Of a stretch of 46,194 nucleotides of DNA, positions 34,671 through 43,424 are shown piece by piece. Under the pieces are notes generated by a model, which had not been told where the DNA came from, searched no databases, and saw only the letters and a list, made by a program, of their open reading frames with translations. The number at the start of each line of letters is the position of its first letter. Within the stretch, counting starts at the first letter, position 1. The stretch lies in contig JAKADK010000015.1 of NCBI GenBank assembly GCA_021820665.1, positions 1 through 46,194 on the forward strand, in the 5' to 3' direction. This DNA is from Actinomycetes bacterium (lineage in GTDB: Bacteria; Actinomycetota; Acidimicrobiia; Acidimicrobiales; RAAP-2). The position numbers and the translations under genes were made by a program.

Positions 34671-36203
34671 TCATCCACCTGACGGACCGACAGCCCCGTC
34701 CTGATCGTCCTCCGGCGCACCGGCCAGGCCCAGGAACGCCGGGAGCTCCCGGCGGCGGACCTTCCCGGTCGGCGTCGTCGGGAGCGAGGCCGTCACCACG
34801 TAGCGCTTCGGCCGCTTGTGCGGGGCGAGACGCTCGTCGGCCACCCGGCGGGCCGATGCCACCAGCCGCTCTCCACCCTGGTCCCCACCCCAGGCTCCAA
34901 CCCGGCCGGCGCCGTGGTCGGCGACCCGAGCAGACCCGCCGTCGACGTGCACCCCTCCTGACCCCTCCGGGACGAGGACGGCACACACGGCCTCACCCCA
35001 CTGGTCGTCGGGAAGGGCGAAGACCGCCACCTCGGAGACACCGGGCGTCTCGGACAGCGCGGCCTCCACCTCGACCGGGTAGACGTTGACCCCGCCGGTG
35101 ATGATGAGGTCGTCCCGGCGGCCGTCCAGGAACAGGTAGCCGTCGGGATCGATGCGGCCCTGGTCGCCGACCGTGAACGCGCCATTGCGCCACGCCCGGG
35201 CCGTCTTGTCCGGGTCGTTCCAGTACGTGAAACGCCCGTAGGCAGGCGGCTCGCACCAGATCGTCCCGTCGGCGTCGGCGTGGAGACGGCGACCGGGACG
35301 GGCCCGGCCGACGGTGCCGGGGTGCGCCAGCCACTCGTCGGGTCCGCACACGGTGAACTGACCCTCGGTGGCGCCGTAGAACTCCCACAGGACGCCCGGG
35401 CCGACGGCGTCCATGGCCACCCGCTTCAGGGCCGGTGGGCAAGCCGAGCCGGCATGCACCAGGAGACGGAGGGCGTCGAGCGGGCCGGGATCGCCCCCGG
35501 CCGCGTCCAACAGGCGTTGGAGCGCGGTGGGAGCCATGAACGTCGTGGTCGCCCGCGGGCCTGCCCGACCCGCCAGGGCCGCCAGGGCCTGGAAGGCGTC
35601 GAAGCGGTCGAGCACCAGGCAGGTGCCGCCCCGGAGCAGCGTCCCTCCGGCGAACCGCGTGGAGACGGAGTGGTACATCGGGGAGCACACCAGGTGCACG
35701 TCGTCCGGCCCGAAGCCCCAGAGGTCGGCCTCGTCGGCGAAGGCGGACTGTGCGACGCGCTCGTCCCAGATCCCCGTCCAGACCCCCTTGGCTCGCCCCG
35801 TGGTTCCGGACGTGTAGTGCATGGGCCGCGCCAGTGGGTAGGGCGCCAGCGCGACCGGGTCGCCGTCGTCGAGCGCGGCCAGGGACTCGGCGTCGAGCAC
35901 GGTCAGGCGCGCGTCGGCATCGGCCACCAGGACGTCACGCTCGGATGGCAGCAGGGCGGCGTGGAGGAGCACGGGGACCACCCCGGTACGGAGCGCTCCG
36001 AGGACGGCGCACAGGAGCAGGGCGGAAGACGGCAGGGCGAAGACCACCCGGTCCCCGGCCCGGAGGCCCCGGGCCGCCAGCGCACCGGCGACGCGACGCT
36101 GCCGGCGCTCGGCGTCGGCCGCCGTGAGGAGCTCGATCACTCCGGTGTCGAACGCCCCCCGGAGCCCCGCGTTTTCGCCCGCCACGGCTTCAGGGCGAAC
36201 CAC
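34671..36203 (-). CDS. AMP-binding acyl-CoA synthetase (ANL superfamily)
   Basis: About 510 residues. The A3 phosphate loop is YTSGTTGRAKG (130-140), A5 is WEFYGATEGQFTV, A7-A8 is GDQGRIDPDGYLFLDGRRDD followed by LIITGG, and the A10 lysine lies in TPTGKVRRREL. It adenylates a carboxylic acid and transfers it to CoA. A glycine-rich insertion interrupts the small C-terminal domain between VLVPEGSG and VADERLAPHKRPKRY. The start is GTG 36201-36203, chosen where similarity begins; the frame stays open upstream without good start signals. It is co-directional with the aldehyde dehydrogenase. Substrate class is not predictable. Confidence 0.85.
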   Translation of the reverse strand: MVRPEAVAGENAGLRGAFDTGVIELLTAADAERRQRRVAGALAARGLRAGDRVVFALPSSALLLCAVLGALRTGVVPVLLHAALLPSERDVLVADADARLTVLDAESLAALDDGDPVALAPYPLARPMHYTSGTTGRAKGVWTGIWDERVAQSAFADEADLWGFGPDDVHLVCSPMYHSVSTRFAGGTLLRGGTCLVLDRFDAFQALAALAGRAGPRATTTFMAPTALQRLLDAAGGDPGPLDALRLLVHAGSACPPALKRVAMDAVGPGVLWEFYGATEGQFTVCGPDEWLAHPGTVGRARPGRRLHADADGTIWCEPPAYGRFTYWNDPDKTARAWRNGAFTVGDQGRIDPDGYLFLDGRRDDLIITGGVNVYPVEVEAALSETPGVSEVAVFALPDDQWGEAVCAVLVPEGSGGVHVDGGSARVADHGAGRVGAWGGDQGGERLVASARRVADERLAPHKRPKRYVVTASLPTTPTGKVRRRELPAFLGLAGAPEDDQDGAVGPSGG

Positions 36204-36375
36204 CAGATGCTGGCCATCGTCGCCACCACCCCGAACGCGGCTGCGGGCTTCACCAGCTTGCGTGAGCGTGCCATCCCCCGACCCTATCTCCCGTGGTGGC
36301 GTCGTGGTCCCCGAGCCTCGACCGCTCGTCCACCGGGTACCCCAATCGTCCCCGGCCGGAGATTCTTCGCGGCCT

Positions 36376-36404
36376 TTGAGGTTCTTCACATCGTCTCTTT
36401 AGGT
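36376..36404 (+). promoter_or_regulatory. Promoter-like sequence TTGAGG - 17 bp - TTAGGT
   Basis: TTGAGG (36376-36381), 17-bp spacer and TTAGGT (36399-36404), in a locally AT-richer stretch, pointing towards the hairpin array. Predicted transcription start is near 36411. The -10 is imperfect (TTAGGT). Confidence 0.35.
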
Positions 36405-36427
36405 TCGACCTCCATGATGGGCACATG

Positions 36428-36680
36428 ACCGTTGCACCCGCCCGGTACCGGGATCGCCCAGTCCCCGGTGCCGGTGACGCCTCCGGAAGGCTCCCGGAAC
36501 CTCCCCCTCCCGGTCGACGCCCGGAGGACGTGCACACGGTCGAGGCGCCAGCCGGGCGAGCCGTGCCCGACTGGCGCCTCGTCAGGCGCACCCCGGGAGG
36601 GACGGGTCGCAACGGCCCTCCCGGGGTGACCAGCCCGATCCGGCGACGCCGGATCGCCGCCGCCCTGACCCGCCGGCGGC
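36428..36680 (+). ncRNA. Candidate structured RNA or hairpin array downstream of ileS
   Basis: Consecutive inverted repeats, all visible directly. 36428-36437 pairs with 36530-36540 (10 bp, one bulge), enclosing CCTCCGG/CCGGAGG (36480-36486 with 36521-36527) and the palindrome CCCGGTACCGGG (36441-36452). 36541-36551 pairs with 36571-36581 (11 bp, then one mismatch and 5 more bp, 7-nt loop). 36589-36601 pairs with 36616-36628 (13 bp). 36636-36644 pairs with 36648-36656 (9 bp). 36656-36662 pairs with 36674-36680 (7 bp). Perfect arms of 9-13 bp in tandem are more than GC-rich background usually gives. Strand is assigned from the promoter-like sequence; on the other strand it could be ileS 3' structure or a leader of the acyl-CoA synthetase. 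Confidence 0.35.
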
Positions 36681-36704
36681 TCCTCTGGCGACCGCCGGCA
36701 ACCT

Positions 36705-36740
36705 GAGCCGCCCGACCTACCCGAGCCGCCCGACCTGGTC
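36705..36740. repeat. 18-bp tandem duplication downstream of ileS
   Basis: GAGCCGCCCGACCT occurs at 36705 and again at 36723, an 18-bp period. It lies about 42-78 bp beyond the ileS stop (36782) in the direction of ileS transcription. Confidence 0.7.
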
Positions 36741-36756
36741 CCGGTGTGACCGGGAC
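36738..36756 (-). terminator. Hairpin 25 bp after the ileS stop
   Basis: GTCCCGGT (36738-36745), GTG, ACCGGGAC (36749-36756): a perfect 8-bp stem with a 3-nt loop, the first structure after ileS. There is no U-tract. Confidence 0.45.
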
Positions 36757-36781
36757 GCCGTGACGGGGATCGTTCGCCCGG

Positions 36782-39700
36782 TCATGTCCGGGTGATCCAC
36801 ATGCGGACATGATGGACCGTCCCGGTGCCGTCCTCGATGTCGAGCGGAGTCCCGGGATCCGGGTCCGCTCCCCGGTCGCTGCCTCCGCCATCGGCTACCA
36901 CGCCTCCGCCGGACGGACCGAAGGCCACCGAGTCGGCCAGCACCTCCCGGGCGATGGTGTCGCCGAGCGACGCCACCCGGTCGAGGCCGTCCAGACGGAG
37001 GTGGATCGAATCGGAGACGGCCAAGCCGGCCGCTTTCCGCCCGTCCTGGACATGGCGAACCACCTCGCGCGCCAGTCCCCGCGTCACCAGGTCGTCGTCG
37101 AGCGCCAGGTCGAGAGCCACCACCTCCGCCCCGTCCCGCGACACGGCGAACCCTCCTTGTCCCTGGACCCGGAGCTCGAGCTCCTCGGCACCGAGCTCGA
37201 TGCGGTCACCGGCCAGCTCCACGGCGACGGCACGGCCGGCGGCCAGCTCGTCGGCCGCCTTCGCCGCGTCCAGGGCTGCCAGTGCCGATCGGAGCTCCTG
37301 GACCCGAGGCCCGAGGCGGGGACCGAGCAGCTTGAAGTTGGGGACCAGCTCGTAGGCGAGGACGTCCCCGAGGTCCGAGGTCACCTCGACGGCGTCCACG
37401 TTCAGCTCCTCGGCCACGATCTCCTCCAGGAAGGAGGGCGCTCCGGGCGGGAGGTGGACGAGCGCCCTGCCGAGGGGCTGACGCACCCGGACACCGGCGT
37501 CGGCCCGTGCGGCGCGGCCGAGCGAGGCGAGCCGCCGGGACAGCGCCATCGCCTGCTCGAGGCCCGGATCGGCCGCCTCGGGTCTCGGAGCGGGCCAGTC
37601 CTCCAGGTGGACCGAGTCCGCCTCACCCGCGTCGGTGAGGTCGCGCCACAGGCGATCGGCGAGGAACGGGCACAGGGGGGCGAGCAGCTGGGCCACGGTC
37701 ACCAACGCGTCGTGCAGCGTGGCCTGGGCGGCAAGACCGTCGGCCGGGTCCATGCCCGGATCGGTTCGCCAGAACCGACGACGGCTGCGCCGGACGTACC
37801 AGTTCGAGAGATCGTCGACGAGCTCGGCGATGGCCGTGGCGGCCGGGTAGGGCTCGTAGCCGTCGAGCGCGCCGGTGACGGCGTCGATCGTGGCGGCCAG
37901 CCGGGACGCCAGCCATCGGTCGAGCACGGGCCGGTCGGGCACCGGAGGGACGAGCGCATCGGCGGGGTCGAACCCGTTCAGCGACGCGTACGTCGTGAAG
38001 AACGCCCATGTGTTCCACAGTGTCAGCATGGTGTCACGGAGGGACGCGTCGATGGCGGCGAAACTGACCCTGGTCGGCGTCCACGGCGAGCCCTGGGAGA
38101 ACATCCACCAGCGCAGCGCGTCGACCCCCCGGGAGTCGATGATCTCCCACGGGTCGATGACGTTGCCCACGCTCTTCGACATCTTCCGGCCGTCGACGTC
38201 GACGATGTGGCCGAGGCACAGGACGTTGCGGTAGGGGGCGTGTCCGAAGACGAGGGTGTTGACCGCCAGGAGGGAGTAGAACCACCCGCGCGTCTGGTCG
38301 ATGGCCTCGCAGATGAAGTCGGCGGGGAACGGCGTCGGCGGGGAACCGGCGGCGCGGTCGGCCACGGTCACCCGATGGCCCCACTGGGCGGTGGGCATCG
38401 AGCCCGAGTCGAACCAGGCGTCGATGACCGGCTCCACCCGGGACATGGTCGATGTCGGCTCCCCTGCCTCGTCGCCAGGGGGGCAGTCGGGGCACGGGAA
38501 GGTCACGTCGTCGATCGACGGCCGGTGGGGATCGATGCCGGTGACGTCACGCCCGGCCAGCTCGGACAGCTCCGCCAGCGAGCCGACGCACCGGGTGTGC
38601 CCGTGGCGCCCGCACTCCCACACCGGGAGCGGCGTCCCCCAGTACCGGTCACGGGAGAGCGCCCAGTCGACGTTGTTCTGGAGCCACTCCCCCATGCGCC
38701 CCTCGCGGATGTGCTCGGGGTGCCAACCGATGCTCCGGTTCTCCCGGACGAGCGCCTCCTTCCGGGCCGACGTGCGGATGTACCAGCTCGGCTTGCCCCA
38801 GTAGATGAGGGCGGTGCCGCACCGCCAGCAGTGCGGGTAGGCGTGGGTGTAGGGGTACCGGCGCACCAGCAGCCCCCTGGAGGCCAGGGCCTCGTTCACG
38901 TCGGCATTGGTCTCCCGGACGGGCCGCCCGGCCAGCCATGCCACCGCCGGCGTGAACCTCCCGTCCGGTCCGACCGGGTTCAGGGTCGGCAGGCCCTCCT
39001 CCACCCCCACCTGGCGGTCGATCTCGCCAAAGGCGGGGGCGAGGTGCACGATCCCGGTGCCCTCGTCGGCCTCCACGAAGGTGCCGGCCACCACCCGCCA
39101 TCCGGTGCCGTCCCGGGGATCCACGGCGAGGTCGTCGAAGGGGCGGCGGTAGCGGAGGCCGACGAGGTCGGCACCCTTCACCCGGTGCGTCACGGTGGCC
39201 TCGTCGCCGAACACGCTCCCCACCAGGTCGACGGCGACGATCTCGTCGCCCACCAGCCCGTAGTCCAGATCGGGGCCCACGGCCGCGCCGGTGTTGGACA
39301 GGAGCGTCCAGGGGGTGGTGGTCCACGCCACCAACGAGACGCCCTCGAGGTGGTCGCGACCGAGCAGGCCGGCCAACCGGCGAGCACGGGCCGCCGGCCC
39401 GTCACCGTCCCGAGAAGCGTCGTCCCGGGCGACGACACCGGTCCCGACAGCGTCGCCTCCCTCCTCGTGGACGCCGTCCCCGTCGACCAGCGGTAGCCGG
39501 ACGTAGGCGGACTCGTCGACCACCGGCTGGTAGACGTCGGGCTGGCCCAGCTCGTGGCTGGAGAGGGCGGTGCCGCACCGGGGACAGTACGGGACGACCT
39601 TGATGTCCCGGTAGAGCAGGCCGTCGTCCCAGATGGCCTTCAGCTGGGACCACACCGACTCCACGTAGCGGGGATCGAAGGTCCAGTAGGCGTCGCCGAA

Positions 39701-40168
39701 GTCGATCCAGTACCCGATCCGCTCGCTCAGGCGCTGCCAGTCGTCCACGTAGGCCCGGACCGACTCCCGGCACAGCCGGGTGAACTCGGCCATCCCGACC
39801 TCGTCTTCGATCTGGCTCTTGGTTGTGACCCCCAGGCGCTTCTCCACCTCCACCTCGACCGGCAAGCCGTGCGTGTCCCACCCCGCCTTCCTCCGGACCT
39901 GGAACCCCCGCATGGTCCGGTACCGGCAGAACAGGTCCTTGTAGATACGAGCCCAGACGTGGTGGAGGCCGGGCTTGCCGTTCGCCGTCGGGGGACCCTC
40001 GTAGAAGACCCAGGGCTCGGCACCGTCCCGGAGCTCCACCGAGCGCTCGAAGATGCGGTGCTCACGCCAGCGGGCCAGCTCCTCGGCCTCGAGCGCGGTG
40101 AGATCGATGTCGGCTGGGACCGGGCGGAACAACGGGCACTCCCTGGCGTGGTCGGGGCGGGTCGGCAC
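36782..40168 (-). CDS. ileS: Isoleucyl-tRNA synthetase
   Basis: 1128 residues of class I synthetase. The HIGH region is GPPTANGKPGLHHVWARIYK (59-78) and the KMSKS loop is DGRKMSKSVGN near residue 660. WWMFSQGSPWTPTRVSFA leads to the anticodon-binding domain, with YVRRSRRRFWR. The editing (CP1) domain lies between, including TTTPWTLLSNTGAAV. Length and motifs fit the longer, eukaryote-like IleS type common in actinobacteria, a type often associated with natural mupirocin tolerance. The start is GTG 40166-40168. Only 48 bp separate it from the upstream small ORF, leaving no room for a T-box leader. Confidence 0.96.
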   Translation of the reverse strand: MPTRPDHARECPLFRPVPADIDLTALEAEELARWREHRIFERSVELRDGAEPWVFYEGPPTANGKPGLHHVWARIYKDLFCRYRTMRGFQVRRKAGWDTHGLPVEVEVEKRLGVTTKSQIEDEVGMAEFTRLCRESVRAYVDDWQRLSERIGYWIDFGDAYWTFDPRYVESVWSQLKAIWDDGLLYRDIKVVPYCPRCGTALSSHELGQPDVYQPVVDESAYVRLPLVDGDGVHEEGGDAVGTGVVARDDASRDGDGPAARARRLAGLLGRDHLEGVSLVAWTTTPWTLLSNTGAAVGPDLDYGLVGDEIVAVDLVGSVFGDEATVTHRVKGADLVGLRYRRPFDDLAVDPRDGTGWRVVAGTFVEADEGTGIVHLAPAFGEIDRQVGVEEGLPTLNPVGPDGRFTPAVAWLAGRPVRETNADVNEALASRGLLVRRYPYTHAYPHCWRCGTALIYWGKPSWYIRTSARKEALVRENRSIGWHPEHIREGRMGEWLQNNVDWALSRDRYWGTPLPVWECGRHGHTRCVGSLAELSELAGRDVTGIDPHRPSIDDVTFPCPDCPPGDEAGEPTSTMSRVEPVIDAWFDSGSMPTAQWGHRVTVADRAAGSPPTPFPADFICEAIDQTRGWFYSLLAVNTLVFGHAPYRNVLCLGHIVDVDGRKMSKSVGNVIDPWEIIDSRGVDALRWWMFSQGSPWTPTRVSFAAIDASLRDTMLTLWNTWAFFTTYASLNGFDPADALVPPVPDRPVLDRWLASRLAATIDAVTGALDGYEPYPAATAIAELVDDLSNWYVRRSRRRFWRTDPGMDPADGLAAQATLHDALVTVAQLLAPLCPFLADRLWRDLTDAGEADSVHLEDWPAPRPEAADPGLEQAMALSRRLASLGRAARADAGVRVRQPLGRALVHLPPGAPSFLEEIVAEELNVDAVEVTSDLGDVLAYELVPNFKLLGPRLGPRVQELRSALAALDAAKAADELAAGRAVAVELAGDRIELGAEELELRVQGQGGFAVSRDGAEVVALDLALDDDLVTRGLAREVVRHVQDGRKAAGLAVSDSIHLRLDGLDRVASLGDTIAREVLADSVAFGPSGGGVVADGGGSDRGADPDPGTPLDIEDGTGTVHHVRMWITRT

Positions 40169-40216
40169 CAGATACTACGGGCAGCGGCCGTGGTCGCTAT
40201 CCGAGCGGTGCCCCGA

Positions 40217-40435
40217 TCAGTCCACCCACCGTCCCTGCACCAGCAGGACACTCCAGCGGGCGAGCTCGATGCCATCGGCGGCGACGAGCCCACCGAGTAG
40301 GTAGCGACGGGTGACCTGCTGACGGCGGGCCCAGGGGTGGAGGGGTAGGGACTCCGCGGTGACGAGGATGCACACGCCGACCAGCCACATGGCAGACATC
40401 GCCAGTCCCTGGCCAGCCGCCCGCCGCGTCGCCAC
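40217..40435 (-). CDS. Hypothetical small membrane protein
   Basis: 72 residues beginning at GTG 40433-40435. One hydrophobic span (LAMSAMWLVGVCILVTAESL) is followed by a basic loop (RRQQVTRRYL) and a weaker hydrophobic segment. There is no recognised domain. It lies 48 bp upstream of ileS on the same strand and could be co-transcribed with it. No strong Shine-Dalgarno is visible. It may be a chance open frame, but its hydrophobic pattern is better than that of the alternative frames here. Confidence 0.35.
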   Translation of the reverse strand: MATRRAAGQGLAMSAMWLVGVCILVTAESLPLHPWARRQQVTRRYLLGGLVAADGIELARWSVLLVQGRWVD

Positions 40436-40525
40436 CCGGTCCTCGCGCCGGTCCGACGTCGTGCGGCGGACAGACGGCGAGCCAGAGCACGGGACCAGAC
40501 GGAGCGGTTTCCGATCCGAACATGG

Positions 40526-41188
40526 CTACGGGTCAGGCCACAGGGGCTGGTCGACTTCGATCCCGAGCGGCGTGCCCCATCGGTTGCGGTAGGCGACCTC
40601 GTGGACTGGACGGCGGGCAGCGACCCCCCAGGTACCGGTCGGATAGCCGAAGCTGACGCAGCAGGCCATGATCCACCCCTTCCCCTCGGGGACACCCAGG
40701 ATCGCCAGGGTCTCTTTGGGATGGAACGCGCCGAGCACGGAGGTGAGGGAGCTCCCGACTCCCTCGGCGCGGGCGGCGAGCTGGGCGCTCCACACGGCGG
40801 GGAAGATCGAGCCACCGCTGGCGTCCCCTTGGGTGAACGCAAAGAGGAAGAGCGGCACGCCCTCGAAGTGGTCGGCGAGCCACTGCGCCGAACGCTGGAC
40901 CTTCAGCAGGGAGACACTGGCCTCGGCGTCCGGGTCCGCGGCGGCCGCCGCCAGACGATCGGCGTATGCGGTTTTCCACAGCCGATCGATGCTGTCCCGG
41001 TACAGCGGTCCGAGCTCGGCCTTGACGGCGGGATCGTCGACAAGCAGGAACCGCCAGTTCTGGGAGTTCCCGCCGCTCGGCGCCCGGATGGCGGCGTCCA
41101 GGATCCGGGCCTGGACGCCCGTCGGGATCGGGTCCGGCCGCACCCGCCGCATCGCCCGGGTGGTGTACAGCGCTTCCCTCACGTCCAT
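40526..41188 (-). CDS. Nitroreductase-family FMN oxidoreductase
   Basis: 220 residues. The N terminus MDVREALYTTRAMRRVRPDP and the FMN-contacting RAPSGGNSQNWRFLLVDD are diagnostic. The C-terminal KGWIMACCVSFGYPTG is the usual glycine-rich flavin loop region. Such enzymes reduce nitro groups, quinones or enones with NAD(P)H. ATG 41188 is preceded by GGGAGGG at good spacing, so the longer upstream open frame is rejected. It is monocistronic as far as can be seen. The natural substrate is unknown. Confidence 0.9.
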   Translation of the reverse strand: MDVREALYTTRAMRRVRPDPIPTGVQARILDAAIRAPSGGNSQNWRFLLVDDPAVKAELGPLYRDSIDRLWKTAYADRLAAAAADPDAEASVSLLKVQRSAQWLADHFEGVPLFLFAFTQGDASGGSIFPAVWSAQLAARAEGVGSSLTSVLGAFHPKETLAILGVPEGKGWIMACCVSFGYPTGTWGVAARRPVHEVAYRNRWGTPLGIEVDQPLWPDP

Positions 41189-41325
41189 GATCCCTCCCGG
41201 AGAGCTCGGTGCCGACGCTGGCACCCTACCCGGCTCCCCCTCGGGCCGCGCTCCCGGATGTCAACCCGTCAGCGCGCTCCCGATGTGACGGGCCGCCCAG
41301 GTGGAACCGGCGGTCGCCCAGGGCC

Positions 41326-41353
41326 CCGGGTCGCTCAGCGCTCCGGGTCGCTC
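41326..41353. repeat. Direct repeat (11 bp, 17-bp period) across an SDR stop codon
   Basis: CCGGGTCGCTC at 41326-41336 and 41343-41353. The stop codon of the minus-strand SDR (41335-41337) lies at the end of the first copy. Confidence 0.6.
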
Positions 41354-42063
41354 GCCAGGTCCGGCTGTTCGGCTCCGTCGGGGATGTCGATGCACTCCTC
41401 CCCGGTCCGCAGGGCCCGCAGGATCACCCGTCCCACGTAGGCGGGGTGGTGTGGGACCATCCCCGGGTGCACCTCGCGGTCGAGCTTGAAGGCGCCACCG
41501 TCGAGCTCGGTGGCCGTGACCGACGGCACGACCAGCGACACGGCGATGCCGTCCCCCGCGAGCTCAGCCCTGGCCACCGACGTCAGCATGTCGAGCGCGG
41601 CCTTCGTGGCGGCATAGCCACCGACCCCGACGGGCAGCATCCGCGTCGTCCCCGAACCGATGTTGACGATCCGACCCGATCGCTGGGCCCGCATGACGGG
41701 CAGGACCGCCTGGGTGACGGCCAGGACGCCCACCACGTTCAGCTCGAACGCGGCCGACAAGGCGGCCGGATCGAGTCGGTCGAGCGGCGCGTGCAGGCCG
41801 GCGCCGGCGTTGTTGACCAGACCGTCAATCCTGCCGTAGCGGTCGACCGCCGCCATGGCCAACCGGACCACGGCGTGGTGGTCGGTCACGTCGGTCTCCA
41901 CGGCCAGCGCCTCTCCGAGCTCCTCGCCCAGGGTGGCGATCCGGTCCTTGCGCCGGGCGGCCAGCACGGGGAGCGCGCCAGCCTCGTACAACAGGCGCGC
42001 CGTCGCTTCGCCGATCCCCGAGGACGCCCCGGTGACGATCACCACCGCGCCGGCAAGGTCCAT
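41335..42063 (-). CDS. Short-chain dehydrogenase/reductase
   Basis: 242 residues. The cofactor loop VIVTGASSGIGEATARLLYE is at 8-27, NNAG at 84-87, N109, and the catalytic S137, Y150 and K154 (GSGTT and GGYAATKAALDML). LAARRKDRI after beta2 has arginines that favour NADP+. It is a classical SDR of unknown substrate; the C-terminal LRTGEECIDIPDG is not diagnostic. The ATG 42063 start is used; an in-frame GTG 9 bp upstream is an alternative. It stands alone on its strand with 312 bp upstream. Confidence 0.88.
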   Translation of the reverse strand: MDLAGAVVIVTGASSGIGEATARLLYEAGALPVLAARRKDRIATLGEELGEALAVETDVTDHHAVVRLAMAAVDRYGRIDGLVNNAGAGLHAPLDRLDPAALSAAFELNVVGVLAVTQAVLPVMRAQRSGRIVNIGSGTTRMLPVGVGGYAATKAALDMLTSVARAELAGDGIAVSLVVPSVTATELDGGAFKLDREVHPGMVPHHPAYVGRVILRALRTGEECIDIPDGAEQPDLASDPER

Positions 42064-42375
42064 CCGCTTCACCACTTCACCCCGGCCCCACCAGATCGCA
42101 GGTCGGTCCACCCACCCCCGTCGGCGCCGTTCGGCGATCCCTGCACTCCGCTCCCTACCGCCGATCCCACCCGCGCCTTCCGGTCCGTCCCGTCAGTTCG
42201 TTCCATCTCGATCCCTCGTGTTCGTCGACACCTCGGGCACGACGCCCTCGGTCCCCTGGGCTCCTGGGCGCAGCGAGCGACACAGTAGGCGATCCCAGCC
42301 AAGCCGGCTCGGGATGCCGTGGTGAGACTGGGGGCCCGGTGAGAGCGGCGGGCCCGGGGGGGCTCCCGGCGGGAC
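42064..42375. other. 312-bp intergenic region
   Basis: It lies between two minus-strand genes, the SDR and the thioesterase. An open minus-strand frame (42069-42302) shows no domain or start signal. Nothing else is recognised apart from probable promoter sequence for the SDR, which I could not localise. Confidence 0.5.
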
Positions 42376-43257
42376 CTACTCGACGAGGAGGGTCTGCGTC
42401 GACCGGCCGATCCGGCCGGTCGCGTCCCACAGCGCTGACTCCGCCCAGCCGATACCCGGGCTCCCGAACCGGGTGCGCGCCTCGAGGCCGACCCACGGGC
42501 CCTCGGGCGGGCGCGCCAGCTCGACGGTCAGGTCGGGGTTGATGAACATTGCCGAGCCGAAGGGGAACTGGGCCGAGATCCCGTTCCCGAAGTCGGCGGC
42601 GGCGGCGGCCCGCTGCCACGGAGACGGCTCCTCGCCGGGGACGACCGGGTAGCGCAGGCGGAACCATGCCGTCGCCGGGCCGGGAACGTCGAACTGTCCG
42701 TCGACGAAGCGGATCTCCACGGCGCCGTTGTGGAATGCCCGGTAGTCGGCCCTGAGCGGGTCGACGACCACCCCGCGCTCGGGAGGCAAGGGTCTCGGTT
42801 CGTCGGTCGGCGGGGCGGCTGCCGCCTGCGCTCCCGGTGGCGGTGCTACCCGCATGCGAAGCCCGCGCGCCAACGCGACAGCCACGCCCCCGGCCTCGAT
42901 GGTCACGTCGACCAGCTGGACCCGGCGGCCCGGGCGCACGAGGCGAGCACCCACCGACAGGTGCGACAGCGGGACCGGCCGGAGCAGCTCCAGGGTCAAC
43001 CTGACCAGCTGGAGACCGCCGTCCGGCTCGCAGCACTCGGCTGCCCGGACGGCCAGCGCAGCCACGGGTCCCCCGTGGAGCGCCTCGGGTGACCATGGTC
43101 CCCGCGCCAGCTCGCCCGGGAGGAAACCACCGCCGTCGGGGGTGAAGAGGGCCTCCCCCTCCCCCTCCACAGGCCCCTCCCCGGAAACGCCCACCGGACC
43201 GTCGGCGGTGACCTCTCCGTCCGGTGCGGTCGGGCGCGTCCGGTCGGCTGGGTCCAT
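42376..43257 (-). CDS. Acyl-CoA thioesterase family protein (TesB/4HBT_3-like double hotdog)
   Basis: 293 residues. PWSPEALHGGPVAALAVRAAE resembles the first hotdog of TesB-like enzymes, followed by LVRLTLELLRPVPLSHLSVG. The second hotdog includes AWFRLRYPVVPGEEPS and FINPDLTVELARPPEGPWVG, ending WDATGRIGRSTQTLLVE, a common C-terminal signature of this group. Such enzymes hydrolyse acyl-CoA to free acid and CoA. The 25-residue linker of Gly/Glu before the domain and the Pro/Ala-rich linker in the middle are low-complexity. ATG 43257 is chosen. It is divergent from the SRPBCC gene. Confidence 0.85.
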   Translation of the reverse strand: MDPADRTRPTAPDGEVTADGPVGVSGEGPVEGEGEALFTPDGGGFLPGELARGPWSPEALHGGPVAALAVRAAECCEPDGGLQLVRLTLELLRPVPLSHLSVGARLVRPGRRVQLVDVTIEAGGVAVALARGLRMRVAPPPGAQAAAAPPTDEPRPLPPERGVVVDPLRADYRAFHNGAVEIRFVDGQFDVPGPATAWFRLRYPVVPGEEPSPWQRAAAAADFGNGISAQFPFGSAMFINPDLTVELARPPEGPWVGLEARTRFGSPGIGWAESALWDATGRIGRSTQTLLVE

Positions 43258-43362
43258 GCCGCCCGACGCTACGAGAGGAGGCGACCGCGCTGCCAGGTCG
43301 GCGGCGGGCGGCGCCCGGGGCGCGGGGCGCGACCTCGCCGGGCGCGCCTCCCCGCGATGTCC

Positions 43363-43368
43363 TACCAT
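43363..43368 (+). promoter_or_regulatory. -10 box TACCAT upstream of the SRPBCC gene
   Basis: TACCAT lies 57 bp before GTG 43425, in the divergent gap after the thioesterase. No clear -35 is visible in the very GC-rich upstream sequence. Confidence 0.3.
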
Positions 43369-43424
43369 CGGCCGGGTCCGCACCGGGGGTGGCTCGCGGC
43401 GGCACGACGAAGGGGATGGACGAC

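Larger units (their letters stand above)
36204..36781. other. 578-bp region without a convincing protein gene, rich in perfect hairpins
   Basis: It lies between ileS (ends 36782) and the acyl-CoA synthetase (starts 36203), both minus strand. It holds a plus-strand promoter-like sequence (36376-36404), a hairpin array (36428-36680), an 18-bp duplication (36705-36740) and a hairpin after ileS (36738-36756). A plus-strand open frame 36425-36706 (93 codons, Arg/Pro-rich) exists, but it coincides with the hairpins and has no Shine-Dalgarno or recognisable domain. Confidence 0.6.

Noticed and set aside
36425..36706. 93-codon plus-strand open frame in the gene-poor region
   Set aside because: It is Arg/Pro-rich, has no Shine-Dalgarno or domain, and coincides with the hairpin array, which explains its sequence better.
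40169..40525. T-box leader for ileS
   Set aside because: Only 48 bp separate ileS from the next minus-strand open frame, and no T-box sequence (TGGNACC-type) was found.
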